NCBI GenBank assembly: GCA_014058105.1
Contig: JACGCM010001497.1
Coordinates: 2,480,001 to 2,544,000, forward strand
Direction: 5' to 3'
Source: Kingdonia uniflora
Lineage: Eukaryota > Streptophyta > Magnoliopsida > Ranunculales > Circaeasteraceae
DNA: 64,000 nucleotides
This document shows positions 23,141 to 34,386 of this stretch, piece after piece; the first letter of the stretch is position 1, and each line of letters starts with the position of its first letter. The translations under genes were made by a program, and so were the position numbers. The notes under the pieces were generated by a model. It was not told where the DNA came from, did no database searches, and saw nothing but the letters and a program-made list of their open reading frames with translations.

Positions 23141-23988
23141 AGATGTCGGATTCGCTTTTAGTCTAGAACTGTAGGGGTAGAGGAAATAATAAGACTGTGA
23201 ATCATCTTAAAAAACTTTTAAAGCTTCACAGGATAGAAATTATAGTTTTGCTTGAACCTTTTCTTTCAGTTGATCAGTTAGAACATGTTACTAGAAGAAT
23301 AATTTTTTTTTTCAGTCTCTCTAATGCTAGTTATAATGGAAAATTTTGGGTTATGTGGCAGAGTGGTTTTCGAGTGGATTTCATTAGCGCCTCAAATCAA
23401 TTTCTACACTACAATGTATGTTATAATAGCATGTGGACGATGGACATCACTTTCATTTATACTAAATGCAGTCTGAGTGAAAAGAAGGAACTGTGGGTTG
23501 ACATTATAATTTTGTCTAACTCAATTAGGGGAGCATGGATGGTAGCCAGTAATTTGAACTCTATACGTTCTACTGCTGAGAAACTGAGTACACGAGCAGC
23601 CTGTCCAGTAGCACTTAGAGACTTTGAATGCATGGTGCAAAGCTCGGGGCTGTTAGAGGATAAGTTTATCGGGTCTAAATACCCTTGGTGTAATAATCAA
23701 CAGGGCAGCGAGAGAGTGTATACGAGGCTCGACAGGGCTTTTTACAATTCAAATTTTTTAATGACCTTCCCATCAATGTTGGTACAGCACTTGGATAGGG
23801 TTTGTTCTAATCATGCTCCGCTCCTCTTCAAACTCATGGATGAGAGGTACGACGGACCTCGCTCGGTCAAGTTCCTTAAGATGTGGTCTCTCCACGAAGG
23901 CTTTGCTGATTTTACCAAAAAAAAGGTGTTGGACGGAGTATACGGCAACTGCCTCACATCACTAATGTCCAAGCTTAAGAAGGTTTAA
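23141..23988 (+). pseudogene. LINE ORF2 endonuclease domain
   Basis: An AP-endonuclease-like domain that nicks target DNA. NCRGRGN (about 23170) is the conserved L1 EN start. Open reading from 23197 to 23988 includes IIVLLEPFLS (usual LxETK region altered), WTMDITFIYTKC, ASNLNSIRS (usual GDFN replaced by ASNLN), SGLLEDKFIGSKYPWCNN and TRLDRAFYNS, and ends with CSNHAPLLFKL (the S-D-H motif reads SNH). Several metal-binding residues are therefore lost. Confidence 0.8.
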
Positions 23989-24062
23989 CAGACCCTCAAA
24001 ATCTGGAATGTAAAAACCTTTGGGAGATCGATCAGAACATTGTTCAACAACAAGACATAATT

Positions 24063-25459
24063 ATGGACCTCAATTTCCGGTTACAAGATGGTTGGGATGA
24101 TGCCATAGGCCAAGAGCTGGCTGCAGTTCAAGCTTCATATGCCGACATGCTAAATAAGGAAGAGGTGCTTTGGAGAGAGCAATCTAGGATTCGTTGGTTG
24201 GAGGCGGGGGATTATAACACGTCGTTCTTTCACAAGATCACCCAGGTCAATAAGAAGTTCTCAACTTTATCCACTTTCAACATACCAGATGGATCTATCA
24301 CACATGATATGTGAGCTACCCATGAGGCTGCTATTGTCCACTGCTCGACACTGCTGACTGCGGAAGAGGTGGCTGTTGATGTAGAACTGTTAGATTGCAT
24401 CCCCAAGTTGGTTACAGAGTTCAGCAACTCGATGCTTCTAGCTACACCAACCTTGGAGGAGGTAAGGGCAAGTTTACTTTCTATTCCAAGTGATAGCGCG
24501 CCGGGTTGTGATGGTTTCACGTTGTGTTTTTTCTTAACCTCGTGGGAGATAATTAAAGAGGACCTATATGGGGCAACCAAAGAATTCTTCAATGGCGCCC
24601 CATTACCTCAAAGCTACATGACCTCGTTTATCACTCTGATCCCTAAAGTTGAGAAACCTGAAGGATTAAATGATTACAGACCCATCAGTTTATGTTTTGT
24701 GGTGTACAAAATTTTCACAAAGATCATAGCATCACGACTCAGCTCTATCTTGCCTAAGCTAATCTCTGGTAATCAAGGAGCATATGTGTCTGGCAAGGAC
24801 ATTAGTGAGACCATCACCTTGGCCCAGGAAATGGTGGGAGAACATGGAAAAAAGACTAGAGGGAGTAATGTTATGATCAAGATAGATATGTCTAAAGCAT
24901 ACGACAGGATGGATTGGAAATTCTTAAGAGCGGTTGTGTTAAGGTTTGGTTTCTGCAAGCGATGGGTGGCTCTTATTGCATAATGCCTGGAAACCCTATG
25001 GTTTGCAGTGGTCTTACAAGGGGTGGTTAAAGGCTACTTCAAGTCCTCTAGGAGTTTACGACAAGGTGACCTTCTCTCTCTGTTCATGATTATTTTGGCT
25101 GAAGAAGTGCTCTCCAAAGGTCTTTCAAAATGGTTTACATATGGAAAAATTGGCTTCTTCAAGGTACCCAGAGGGTGTATGGACATAACTCATTTATTAT
25201 ATGCAGATGACTTTATTGTGTTCCTGAATGGTGGCAAATCTTCTATCATAGAACTTATGGAATTTCTCCGGAGATATGAGGCATGTTCTGGGGAGAAAAC
25301 TAACAAAGCTAAAAGTGGGATCTTTATCCATCACTCCACACTAGCTACTGGAAAAGCGATCATTCAAAATCACTGTGGCATTCAAATGGGAACTTTTCCT
25401 CTCCTATACCTCGAGACTTCAATATGTTACGGGAGAATGCAAATAGCTCATTTCGATAG
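24063..25459 (+). pseudogene. LINE ORF2 reverse transcriptase, first part
   Basis: The RT core is easy to read: SDSAPGCDGFTLCFF, SFITLIPKVEKPEGLNDYRP, ISGNQGAYVSGKDI, KIDMSKAYDRMDWKF (first catalytic Asp), LRQGDLLSLFMIILAEEVLS and LLYADDFIVFLNG (YADD kept). Stops separate the parts near 24314 and 24983. The frame runs into the Tat-B insertion at 25460 after IAHFDSI and resumes at 34387. Confidence 0.85.
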
Positions 25460-26082
25460 TATAGGGACCTATCCCTCGATCTAACCCAAAGTCGAGCTCA
25501 CCTAGTTCAAATTTCCTCCATCTCAGATTCATGTTTTTTTTAACACATTTCCCCAGTCAACATTCCAACCTACCCCACAAACTGGTCAAAAATGTTGGCC
25601 GAACTTAAACTGAAAAACCTTATCCAGTCAAAGTCACCTGTTTCACACGAACTCGTCAGTTACTCAGTCAATCGCCACTAACCACATTGTTCTGAGAATG
25701 TGCCTAAGTACGATGAAGAGCTGCGGAGAAGGCCTATATAAAGAAAAAGCTCCATAATAGACAAGGACCAGAAAAATTACACAAGGGATCACCTAAAAAT
25801 TACAAATTCTAGATTCTCGATAATCATCAAAACTTCTTAAGTTACAAGATTCAAGCATTTTTATTTTTAGAGATCACTTGTAATAAGATATCCGCCTCAA
25901 GCAATAAAGATACTTTCAACCAAAATCCTCCACACGAGGTTATGGTTTTTTACCTATTCAAAGATTTTCCACGCTAAAATCACATGTTTCATTTCTTACT
26001 TTCCATTAGAATATTGTTACAGGTTCATTGGTGTGATAGCGAATTCTAAGTCATTTAGAGCTTACGGAATTTGGCCATTACA
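25460..26082 (+). repeat. 5' LTR of Tat-B (623 bp)
   Basis: Starts TATAGGGACCTATCCC, ends GGCCATTACA. TATA box TATATAAA at 25735-25742. The inverted ends TATA/TACA suggest an original TGTA...TACA pair with a G to A change at the start. Confidence 0.92.
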
Positions 26083-26101
26083 TTTGGCGCCGTCTATGGG
26101 A
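26083..26101 (+). other. Primer-binding site of Tat-B
   Basis: TTTGGCGCCGTCTATGGGA follows the LTR directly. It matches the A2 site apart from a few changes. Confidence 0.75.
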
Positions 26102-26199
26102 AAGATTGCATTTCCACAATTTCCTAAGGCAGTCTTTCACTACAACTTTCAATCATGGTTACTTCCAGACGGCCTGCTGCAGGAACTCAGTTCAAAGTT

Positions 26200-27810
26200 T
26201 TTATGGAGCCGGGACGGCTCACAGAGTTACGGGCGAATCTCAACGTCAAGACAGAAAAATAAGCCAAACTTAAACTTCAGTTAACAAAGGATCAGGAGCT
26301 CCGGGAAAAAGATCTTGATACAGAATGACAAGCTTGTTTGACATTGCTCAAACGGTATGAAGATCAGATGACAATAATGCAAACTACCCTAGAGGCTCTA
26401 AAAAATACTCAACAGGCTCTTCCAGCCATAGGTCGCGATCAACTTCCAGAGACCTCCCGCATCTCAGCAAGGGAAATATTGGGACCTCGGGGAGTCACCA
26501 GTAAAGCTATTTCCATAAACCTACAATGCGAGCCACATCCCTCCATACATTTGGGGGGGAAGTTTAGTCCAAGTTAGTCGAGGTCATTGAATTTCATCCA
26601 CCACGGGGAAGAGCAGCGACCTCAATATCAAGTTTCTGCACGAGATCGCCTGAGTGAAGGTATGGGCACTCATCATCCACAGCCATCTCGTCCAGCAATT
26701 CAACCAACACGTCATTACATAACAAAAGAGCATATGGACCAACGGTTTAAGGAGTTGATCGAAGCATCTGTTCTGGGTACTACTGGCGATACCCCAAAGT
26801 TACAAGGAAGTCTGATTGCTAAGGAACTATTCGATATGGAAATACCAAAAGGTTTCCATACTCCCAAAATTTGTAAATACAAAGGTACTGACCCAAAGGA
26901 GCAGATTCAATAATACCGTGATTCATTGGGGTTGTACTCCAATCTCAACCACATCATCTGCTGTCTATTCTCCACAAGTCTACAGGAGGAACCACTCTGA
27001 TGGTTCCATTCTCTCCTTGAGAACTCCATCTATACATTCGATTAGCTGCAGAGGTAGTTCATCAATACGTATGCTCATAAATGAGATAAAGAGGAGAACT
27101 TGTATTCTCTTATCGGTCTTTAATAGGTGCATGGAGAGAAGCTCGAAGATTTCTCGAAGAAATTATTAAAGCTCGTGCGAAAAGTGGATAACCTCGATCA
27201 GAAAATGGCTGTTACTGCTTTCACCAATGCTCTCCAGCTCGACTACAAGGCTAAATAATATCTCTTCCTTAACAAACCTATGACCTTGGAGGAGATGATT
27301 ACCAAAGTCAACAGTTACATCAACCTAGAGAGGATGATATCCGAGCAACAAAAATCTACTAAATCTGTCCTCTCCACCAAAGGCCCGTCTACAGATCAAG
27401 CCAGTGAACCCAAGGAGGAACAGGAAGATCGGAAGCGCACCAAGGGCAATGCTGGTTACCCTCGGAAAGGCGGTCCACCAAAAAAACCTATTCTCCCAAA
27501 ACTGAACGTCAGAGTCTCTACAATTTTTCTACTATTATTAAATAACCCACTCTACCGCGTCTCTCAACCTTTAGAATCAATAGATAGTCGACCATATTGC
27601 CTGTATCATAAGGTAAATCATCATACTACTAACAATTTCTATGCTCTACAGCGGTTGCTCGAGTATATTTTTAAAGAGGGATGGATGCTCGAATACATTA
27701 TCGATCTGAAGTCATACAAAGATGGTAGCTATAAAAACAGCTCGAAGTTATGCAAGTCAATGATCAAGCTAAGAAGAAGCATTTCTACTATATGCACCAC
27801 AACAACATGA
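26200..27810 (+). pseudogene. Gag remnant of Tat-B
   Basis: An N-terminal Gln-rich helical part (MTLLKRYEDQMTIMQTTLEAL, 26338) is followed by HYITKEHMDQRFKELIEAS, then IPKGFHTPKICKYKGTDPKE (26840-26910), the usual start of the gag core in Tat elements. The core is frameshifted over 26910-27260. It resumes at MTLEEMITKVNSYINLERMI (27280) with a Lys-rich region, and CLYHKVNHHTTNNFYALQRLLEYI (about 27600-27670) matches the CxFH..GH.T..C..L...IE pattern. Confidence 0.75.
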
Positions 27811-28009
27811 TTAAAATCAATCAGATCATGAATTCTAACAGATCAAAATACAGAAGACTAACGGAATACTGCGACCTCACACCTCATGACAAAAAAGCAA
27901 AGCTACTTCCCGTATCGAGCAATAGCTGACTCGGGATCTCCTTAGTCATAATGCTCAAGATGCCTTAGTCATAATGGTACTTTCCACATCATGATGCTTT
28001 AATCATAAT

Positions 28010-28440
28010 GCTCAAGATGAAGAAATTTGTCATGCACCCAATGATGATTGATACAGGAAGCGATATTGAGATTATTTTTCAGAGTACGATCGACCAGATG
28101 GGTTTGGTCGACCAAGTTATTCAGAGTGACACCGATATCAGTGGGTTCAACGGTTCCAAGGAAGAATAAGTAGGCAAGATCATCTTACCTATTACCGCAA
28201 GACCAGCCACTATCGATGTCGTTTTCTATGTCATCAATGCCTAATCTCGTTATCTCGAGATTATGGGCCGCTGCTGGATACACAACATGGAGGCAATCGC
28301 TTCCACCTATTATCAAGCACTCCGATTCAAACACGACAATGGTATTTATGAGATCAGAGGTAGTCAGAAGCTCTCGATCTTGTGAAAATACCATCTCAGC
28401 TATCTTAGATACTTCAGACAGATTTACTGCATAGCAATTA
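28010..28440 (+). pseudogene. Aspartic protease remnant of Tat-B
   Basis: KKFVMHPMMIDTGSDIEIIF contains the DTG active site. QMGLVDQVIQSDTDISGFNGS and later YLEIMGRCWIHNMEAIASTY fit the Tat protease pattern (YN.ILGR.WLh...AV.ST.HQ). Three stops lie within the domain. Confidence 0.75.
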
Positions 28441-28589
28441 CAGGAAGCTGATCACCTCAACAATCAACCATCCACAGAGGAGCCCACAAAATATAGCAAC
28501 ATTGATGGACCTAGCAGAGGTACTTTCATTGGTACTAAGCTAGTTCAGCACAAAAAAGATGCTCTCATTCAGTTTCTGCAACTCAATTG

Positions 28590-29325
28590 AGACATTTTTG
28601 CATGGTCTTTTGAAGAAATGCCTGGGGTCGATCCAGCCATGGCCTGTTACAAATTAGCTATCAATATCAACGCCGCAGCGGTCAAACAGAAACAACGACG
28701 ATTTTTACCTCATTTTCGAGATGAATTTAACACCGAAATCAAGAAATTGATCAAAGTGGGATTCATTTGAAAAGCCAAATATCCAGACTGGATATCCAAC
28801 ATTGTCGTTGTCCCAAAGAAGAACGGAAAAGTTCGAGTTTGTGTAGATTTCACAAATCTGAACAAACATACTCCAAAGGACAGTTTCCTTCTTCTCAATA
28901 TTCATCAGATTCTCAATTCCACAGCAGGCCATGACCTCCTATTAATGACTGACGTTGCTTCGGGGTACAATAAAATTCCACTTTTGGAAGAAGATTAAGA
29001 GAAGACAACTTTTATTACTGAAAGAGGTTTTTATTGTTACAAAGTCATGCCCTTCGAACTCAAGAACGCGGGTGCCATATATCAATGGTTGATGACTACT
29101 ATGTTCAAAGCATACCTAGGGAAAATCATTAAAGTCTACATCGACAATCTCTTGTACAAGAGCGTACAGTCAGCCAATCACATCTCAGATCTCAACACTA
29201 TATTTAACATTCTTCAATCTTACAGGATGCATTTTAACCCAGATAAATGTCAATTTAGGGCCCATTCTGGTAGATTTCTCGGTCACCTCATCAACAAGAA
29301 GGGGATTGAGGCTGATCCAGATTAG
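28590..29325 (+). pseudogene. Reverse transcriptase remnant of Tat-B
   Basis: The segment DIFAWSFEEMPGVDPAMAC leads into AKYPDWISNIVVVPKKNGKV, DFTNLNKHTPKDSFLL and the palm motif VYIDNLLYKS. The usual YIDD has become YIDN, so the second catalytic Asp is lost. FRAHSGRFLGHLINKKGIEA closes the domain. Two or three stops occur (near 28770 and 28998). Confidence 0.88.
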
Positions 29326-29559
29326 ATTCGGGCTCTCCTCGACATGCCCTCTCCAAAAGCAACCAAAGACGTTCAAAAACATGTTGGCAAGATTGTCGTT
29401 ATCAACAGTTCACTTCTAAATCTTCATACCGCTGCCGTTGGCTATTCCTATTACTCTGTGGATGTACCAAACGAGGAAATGTTCAGCCAAATGCAGAGGT
29501 CGCATGGATACCAGAATGCGAAGCAGCTTTTCGAGATCTCAAAACTTATTTGTGGAGGT

Positions 29560-29995
29560 CACCCATAATGAGCACCCCAGTAGATAATGAGGAACTGATT
29601 ATCTACTTAGCAGCCACAGATACTTCCCTCAGCTCGATCTCATTCACCTGGAAGGGAAAATAGAGAAACTAGTCTTCTTCATCAGCAAGACCCTCACACC
29701 AGTAGAAACAATGTACTCTAAAATTGTGAAACTTCTTCTCACTCTTGTTTACACTTCACAGAAATTCAAGCACTACTTCCAAGCTCATTCAGCCAAAGTC
29801 ATGATGAACTACCCACTTCGGGAAGTTCTATCCAAGAAAGAAAAATCAAGAAGAGTGTAACAGTGGTCAGTCAGTTTGGGAGAACATGATATCAAGTTTG
29901 AACAACGTCATTCCAAAAATGGTCAGGTCATTGCCGATTTTCTCACAATTTTTCTAGTAGAAGATCTCGAGTGGGTGGAGTACGACCCTGACCTT
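29560..29995 (+). pseudogene. First RNase H remnant of Tat-B
   Basis: The domain includes LIIYLAATDTSLSSISFTWK-like reading with frame changes, VFFISKTLTPVETMYSKIVK, SQKFKHYFQAHSAKVMMNY, and SLGEHDIKFEQRHSKNGQVI, the standard end of the gypsy RNase H. Stops at about 29660 and 29860. Confidence 0.7.
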
Positions 29996-30039
29996 ACAAA
30001 AGAAATACCTGAGGATTCACCCCCCAAGCTACTCGACAA

Positions 30040-30766
30040 ATGAGCTGAATGGATCACTACATCAGGGTGGAGGCTTCCCACAGATAGATTAGCAGGACCC
30101 GTAGGGTCAGGAATCGGGATTGTTTTAATTACCCCTTCCAATGACAAAATTAAGATATTAATCCGCTTTGATTTTGAGGCCTCAAATAATGTCACTGAGT
30201 ATGAAGCTCTCATTTATGGACTCGACCTCCCTCTTGAGCTTGATGTCCCCAAACTCTTAGTTTACACAGATTTACTACTCATCGTCCACCACTACTCAGA
30301 GCAATACAAGAAGAATAGGAAGATGATTGAATACGCAGCCCTCATTGCATATAGGATGAGCAAGTTCGCAAAAGAAAATCTCAATTATCTTCCTCGAGGT
30401 GAAAATAGATACGCCGATTCCTTGGCATATCTAGCCGGGGTCTTGGGTATAGAAGCTCAATATCTCCAGATCAAAATCATTTCAACCCCCAACATTAATC
30501 ATATTTCTGTATGCACGATCAACACTGAGGGAGATAAAGGGGGAGACGAGGATTGGCAAAATCCTTACTTAGCCTATCTCGGCGTCAACAACAATTACGA
30601 CGGACCACTCCAAGTAGATCCAAAAGAGCGCCAACAGCTAATCAACAACTCGAAGCGCTACACTAATCAAAACGATATGCTATATCGCCTTTCCATCACC
30701 GGACCTTACCTCAAGTACATCTCCAAATCAAAAGCAAATGAACGGCTCCACAAATTACATGAATAA
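30040..30766 (+). pseudogene. Second RNase H-like domain and linker of Tat-B
   Basis: GPVGSGIGIVLITPSNDKIK, then NNVTEYEALIYGLDLPLELD, VYTDLLLIVHHYSEQYKKN, and LPRGENRYADSLAYLAG. The Glu of EYEAL and the Asp near the end (NRYADSLA) are kept. The domain is followed by a linker that reaches the integrase zinc finger region. This second RNase H places the element in the Tat clade. Confidence 0.82.
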
Positions 30767-30779
30767 ACTTGTGGCTCCC

Positions 30780-31805
30780 ATGCCGCAGGTTGATCATTAG
30801 CAAACAGAGCTATCACTCAAGGAATATTTTGGCCTGGCATGCGCAAGCAAGCAGAGGAGTACTCTCGCAGATGCGACAGCTGCCAAAGATATGAACATAT
30901 GATACGCGTCCCTGCACTCAAACTTCATGCAAGCAAGGTTTTCTGGCCATTCAAAAGATGGGCAATAGATCTCGTTGGCAAATTCCCTAACTCTCCAGGT
31001 AACCGCCGTCACCTACTCGTAACTACCGATTATTTTACAAAATGTGTAGAAACAGTTCCACTATGTCAAACCAGAGAAGAGAAGGTCATCTCTTTTATCT
31101 AGAACTACATAATCACTCGGTTCAGGTTCCCCCACCTAATTAGTATCGATAACGGGCCCCAATTTATGGGAGAGAAAGTCATAACCTTCCTAAACCACCA
31201 CAATATCATCCACTCACCATCCAATCCTTAATATCCTCAAGGCAATGGCTAAGCCGAAATCACCAACAAAACCTTCGTGGATGGACTCAAAAAGTAGCTT
31301 CACTCATAGAAAAAAAAAGGAATTGGGTTCGCAAGCTGCCTCATGTTCTATAGGCCTATCGTACCACTCCCCGACAATCAACTGGATATACCGCATTCCT
31401 CCTAACTTATGGCATTAAGGCTATCATTCCTTCTAAATATCATCATCCAGTTCGTGACCACAAGTTAACTGACGAGGAAAATGAGTTCAATTTGGCTTGC
31501 AACCTCAATATGATAGATAAAACCAGGGAACGCGCCTTCGCTAACCTAAGTCAATATCATCATATGCTTTCCAGATTGTACAACAGTCGAGTCAGAAGCT
31601 GTGCCTTCCAAATCAAAGATCTCCTCCTCAGAGAAATTCCTCAACATTACAAAGAGCCTCACGCTAGAAAATTAACTGACAATTAGGAGGGTCTATTTAT
31701 TATCACGGGTCTCTTAGGCCTGGGATCACATTATCTCATGACAGAAGTGGGAACCTCCATTTCAAATTCATAGAACACTAGGCGACTGAAACGATACTAT
31801 CGCTA
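30780..31805 (+). pseudogene. Integrase remnant of Tat-B
   Basis: The zinc-binding part is partly visible (HKLHE...CGSHAAG; GIFWPGMRKQAEEYSRRCDSCQRYE). The core has KRWAIDLVGKFPNSPGNRRH (first Asp), SIDNGPQFMGEKV (second Asp) and YPQGNG*AEITNKTF, with the Glu present but Gln before it turned into a stop. The C-terminal part MIDKTRERAFANLSQYHHML ends near 31805. At least five stops are present. Confidence 0.85.
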
Positions 31806-31950
31806 AGCGTCTTGCTACTCTATTTCCTTTCCTCGCTTTTGTTATTATTTTTTTTCAATTCTAAAAATGAGATTTTCATCTCCGTCCAATATAAATTCTG
31901 AACTTATCAATAAAATTCCAAGTTTTTCACAACATCTCTCTACTTATGTA

Positions 31951-32980
31951 GATTCTACCAAACATCAGATAAGTCAAAGATAATACAAGCCTTTATCTAT
32001 TTTAACTTGTTTGGGTTATTTATAACGGCTAGATCAAGGATAACACTTGGTTTGGCTGACTCTACTAAATCTCTGCGATTGTAGCAAGTGTAACAACTAG
32101 TTTTATATCAAAGACTCTATCAAACATCAGATAGGGCAAAAATAATACTAGCATTCATCTACTTCAACTTGTTTGGGTTATTTATAACGGCTAGATTAAG
32201 GATAACACTTGGTTCGGCTGACTTTACTAAATCTCTGCGATTGTAGCAAGTGTAAAAACTTATTTCATATCAAAGAATCTACCAAACAACAGATAGGGAA
32301 AAATAATACTAGCCTTCATCTACTACAACTTGTTTGGGTCATTTATAACAGCTAGATCAAGGATAACACTTGGTTCGGCTGACTCTAATAAATCTCTGCG
32401 ATTGTAGCAAGTGTAGAAACTTATTTTATATCAAAGACTCTGCCAAACATCAAATAGGGCAAAGATAATACTAGCCTTCATCTACTTCAACTTGTTTAGG
32501 TCATTTATAACGGCTAGATCAAGGATAACACTTGGTTTGGCTGACTCTAATAAATCTCTACGATTGTAGCAAGTGTAGAAACTTATTTTATATCAAAGAC
32601 TCTACCAAACATCAGATAGGGCAAAGATAATACTAGCCTTCATCTACTTCAACTTGTTTGGGTCATTTATAATGGCTAGATCAAGGATAACACTTGGTTC
32701 GGCTGACTCTACTAAATCTTGACGATTGTAGAAACTTGTTTCATATCAATAATTCTATCAGGCATAAGATAAGGCAAATGTAATACTAGCCTTCATCTCT
32801 TTCAATATGTCTGCAACATTTTTATAGTTCAATCAAGTTTCAACTTGGTTTAACTCAACCCATTTCTGCGATTAAAACAAATGTAAAAACTTTATATCAA
32901 AGACCGCACCAGACACAAGATAAGGCAAGGGTCATACTAGCCTTCATCTAATTTAATGTGTCTGTGACAGATATTATTTA
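31951..32980. repeat. Tandem array of about 6.5 units of 150-162 bp in the Tat-B 3' region
   Basis: Unit starts near 31951, 32113, 32275, 32436, 32598, 32750 and 32901. Marker words are CAAACATCAGATAGGGCAAA, CTTCATCTACTTCAACTTGT, AAGGATAACACTTGGTT and GATTGTAGCAAGTGTA. The first four spacings are 161-162 bp; the last two are about 150 bp with a small deletion and more divergence. Tandem arrays in 3' untranslated DNA are known for Tat/Ogre elements and can seed satellites. Confidence 0.92.
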
Positions 32981-33001
32981 TTTTTCAGGTCAAAATTTAT
33001 A

Positions 33002-33425
33002 TTACAAGGGATTCTTTTCTACTGATGGGATGTCAGCCGTGCTTCCCCCTACAGCAAGAGGTCGAATATTCAGTTTACGGATTACAACAACTCTACCCCT
33101 CTCTATCAGGTCAGCAGGCCGAGGGCCCAAATTAGTTTTCATGGGGGCCATACCGTTCCCTCGATCTATGTTAACTCTGTAATGCATCCCTTATCCGACA
33201 GGCCCACCGGTCCTCACCTGTCAAGACAGCGACATGAAACCTCCACTTGTAGTAGAACTCTTCCTCAACTTTAATCGCTTCGTCTTCCAACATGCCTTGA
33301 TACGTCGGAGGAACAGGAGTAGGTATCGACATCTCTAAGGATTGGTCACCGAAGTATTTCAACTTCAGCCGCTGGATTTCAGAAGCAATCCTCTCTTCAA
33401 GGACCATACTGTGAGTCTTCACCAT
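33002..33425 (-). pseudogene. Antisense ORF (aORF) of Tat-B
   Basis: Reads opposite to the element, between pol and the 3' LTR. The first frame (33425-33174) begins MVKTHSMVLEERIASEIQRL, has a Pro-rich turn and the Trp/Tyr-rich EEFYYKWRFHVAVLTGEDRW, and ends RDALQS. A frameshift at about 33185 leads to a second open frame, NIDRGNGMAPMKTNLGPRP then GRVVVIRKLNIRPLAVGG, ending at 33002. A TATA box lies 80 bp upstream. It resembles the antisense products of A1-A3 in position and rough size. Function unknown. Confidence 0.6.
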
Positions 33426-33502
33426 TGCTAAATATTTTTAATTTTTCAGGGAATTTCACAAAGGACAAGCGTATTCTACTTTCAAAATTTGATGCATTTA
33501 TC

Positions 33503-33511
33503 ATTTATATA
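33503..33511 (-). promoter_or_regulatory. TATA box for the Tat-B antisense gene
   Basis: The - strand reads GGGTTATATAAATGAT, about 80 bp upstream of the ATG at 33425. The GGGTTATA core is shared with A1 and, less one T, A3. Confidence 0.5.
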
Positions 33512-33751
33512 ACCCTACATTTAATGTATAAACACGTTTTACCAAGCGTCATCATTCATTACAGACGCAACTTTTCGAATCAAAACGGTTACATAAATCA
33601 GTATCAACATCCTCATTAAATACACGATTTCCCATATCATGCGCAAGTTCCACACAGTCAATACCATCATTATTCCATTTCAATTATCAAGAACTTCAGC
33701 CGAAATTACAAGTTGATCTTTTCTTAACCAAATACACTCGTGACTTCAGTT

Positions 33752-33764
33752 GCGAGGGGGCGAT
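33752..33764 (+). other. Polypurine tract of Tat-B
   Basis: GCGAGGGGGCGAT lies directly before the 3' LTR start at 33765. It serves as the plus-strand primer. Confidence 0.8.
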
Positions 33765-34386
33765 TATAGGGGCTTATCCCTCGATCTCACCTAAAGTCGA
33801 GCTCACCTAGTTCGAATTACCTCCATCTCATATTCATGTTTTTTTAACACATTTCCCCAGTCAAAATTCCAACCTACCCCACGAATTGGTCAAAAATGTG
33901 GGTCAAACTTAAACCAAAAAACCTTATCCAGTCAAAGACACATGTCTCACACGAACTCGCCAGTTACTCAGTCAACCGCCACTAACCACATTGTTCGGAG
34001 AATGTGCCCCAGCACGATGAAGAGCTGCAGAGAAAGTTTATATAAAGAAAAAGCTCTAAAAGAGACAGGGACCAGAAAAATTACATAAGGAATCACCTAG
34101 AAATTACAGATTCTAGATTCTCGATAATCATCAAAACTTCTTAAGTTACAAGATTCAAACATTTTTATTTTTAGAGATCACTTGTAATAAGATATCCGCC
34201 TTAAGCAATAAAGATACTTTCAACAAAAATCCTCCACACGAGATCGTGGTTTTTTACCTATTCAGAGGTTTTCCACGCTAAAATCACCTATTTCATTTCT
34301 TACTTTCCATTAGAATATTGTTACAGGTTCATTGGTGTGATAGCGAATTCCAAGCCATTTCGAGCTTACGGAATTTGGCCATTATA
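33765..34386 (+). repeat. 3' LTR of Tat-B (622 bp)
   Basis: Starts TATAGGGGCTTATCCC, ends GGCCATTATA, followed by GATAG. TATA box at 34039-34046. Pairs with 25460-26082. Confidence 0.92.

Larger units (their letters stand above)
25460..34386 (+). mobile_element. Tat-lineage Ty3/gypsy element of family B, complete with both LTRs
   Basis: An 8.9-kb element with 5' LTR 25460-26082 and 3' LTR 33765-34386. A perfect GATAG target duplication (25455-25459 and 34387-34391) lies in the RT of the LINE. Inside: PBS, gag, protease, RT, RNase H, a second RNase H, integrase, a 162-bp tandem array, an antisense gene and a polypurine tract. LTRs differ by roughly 8-10 percent by eye. All coding domains have stops, many explained by CAA/CAG to TAA/TAG or TGG to TAG changes. 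Confidence 0.93.
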
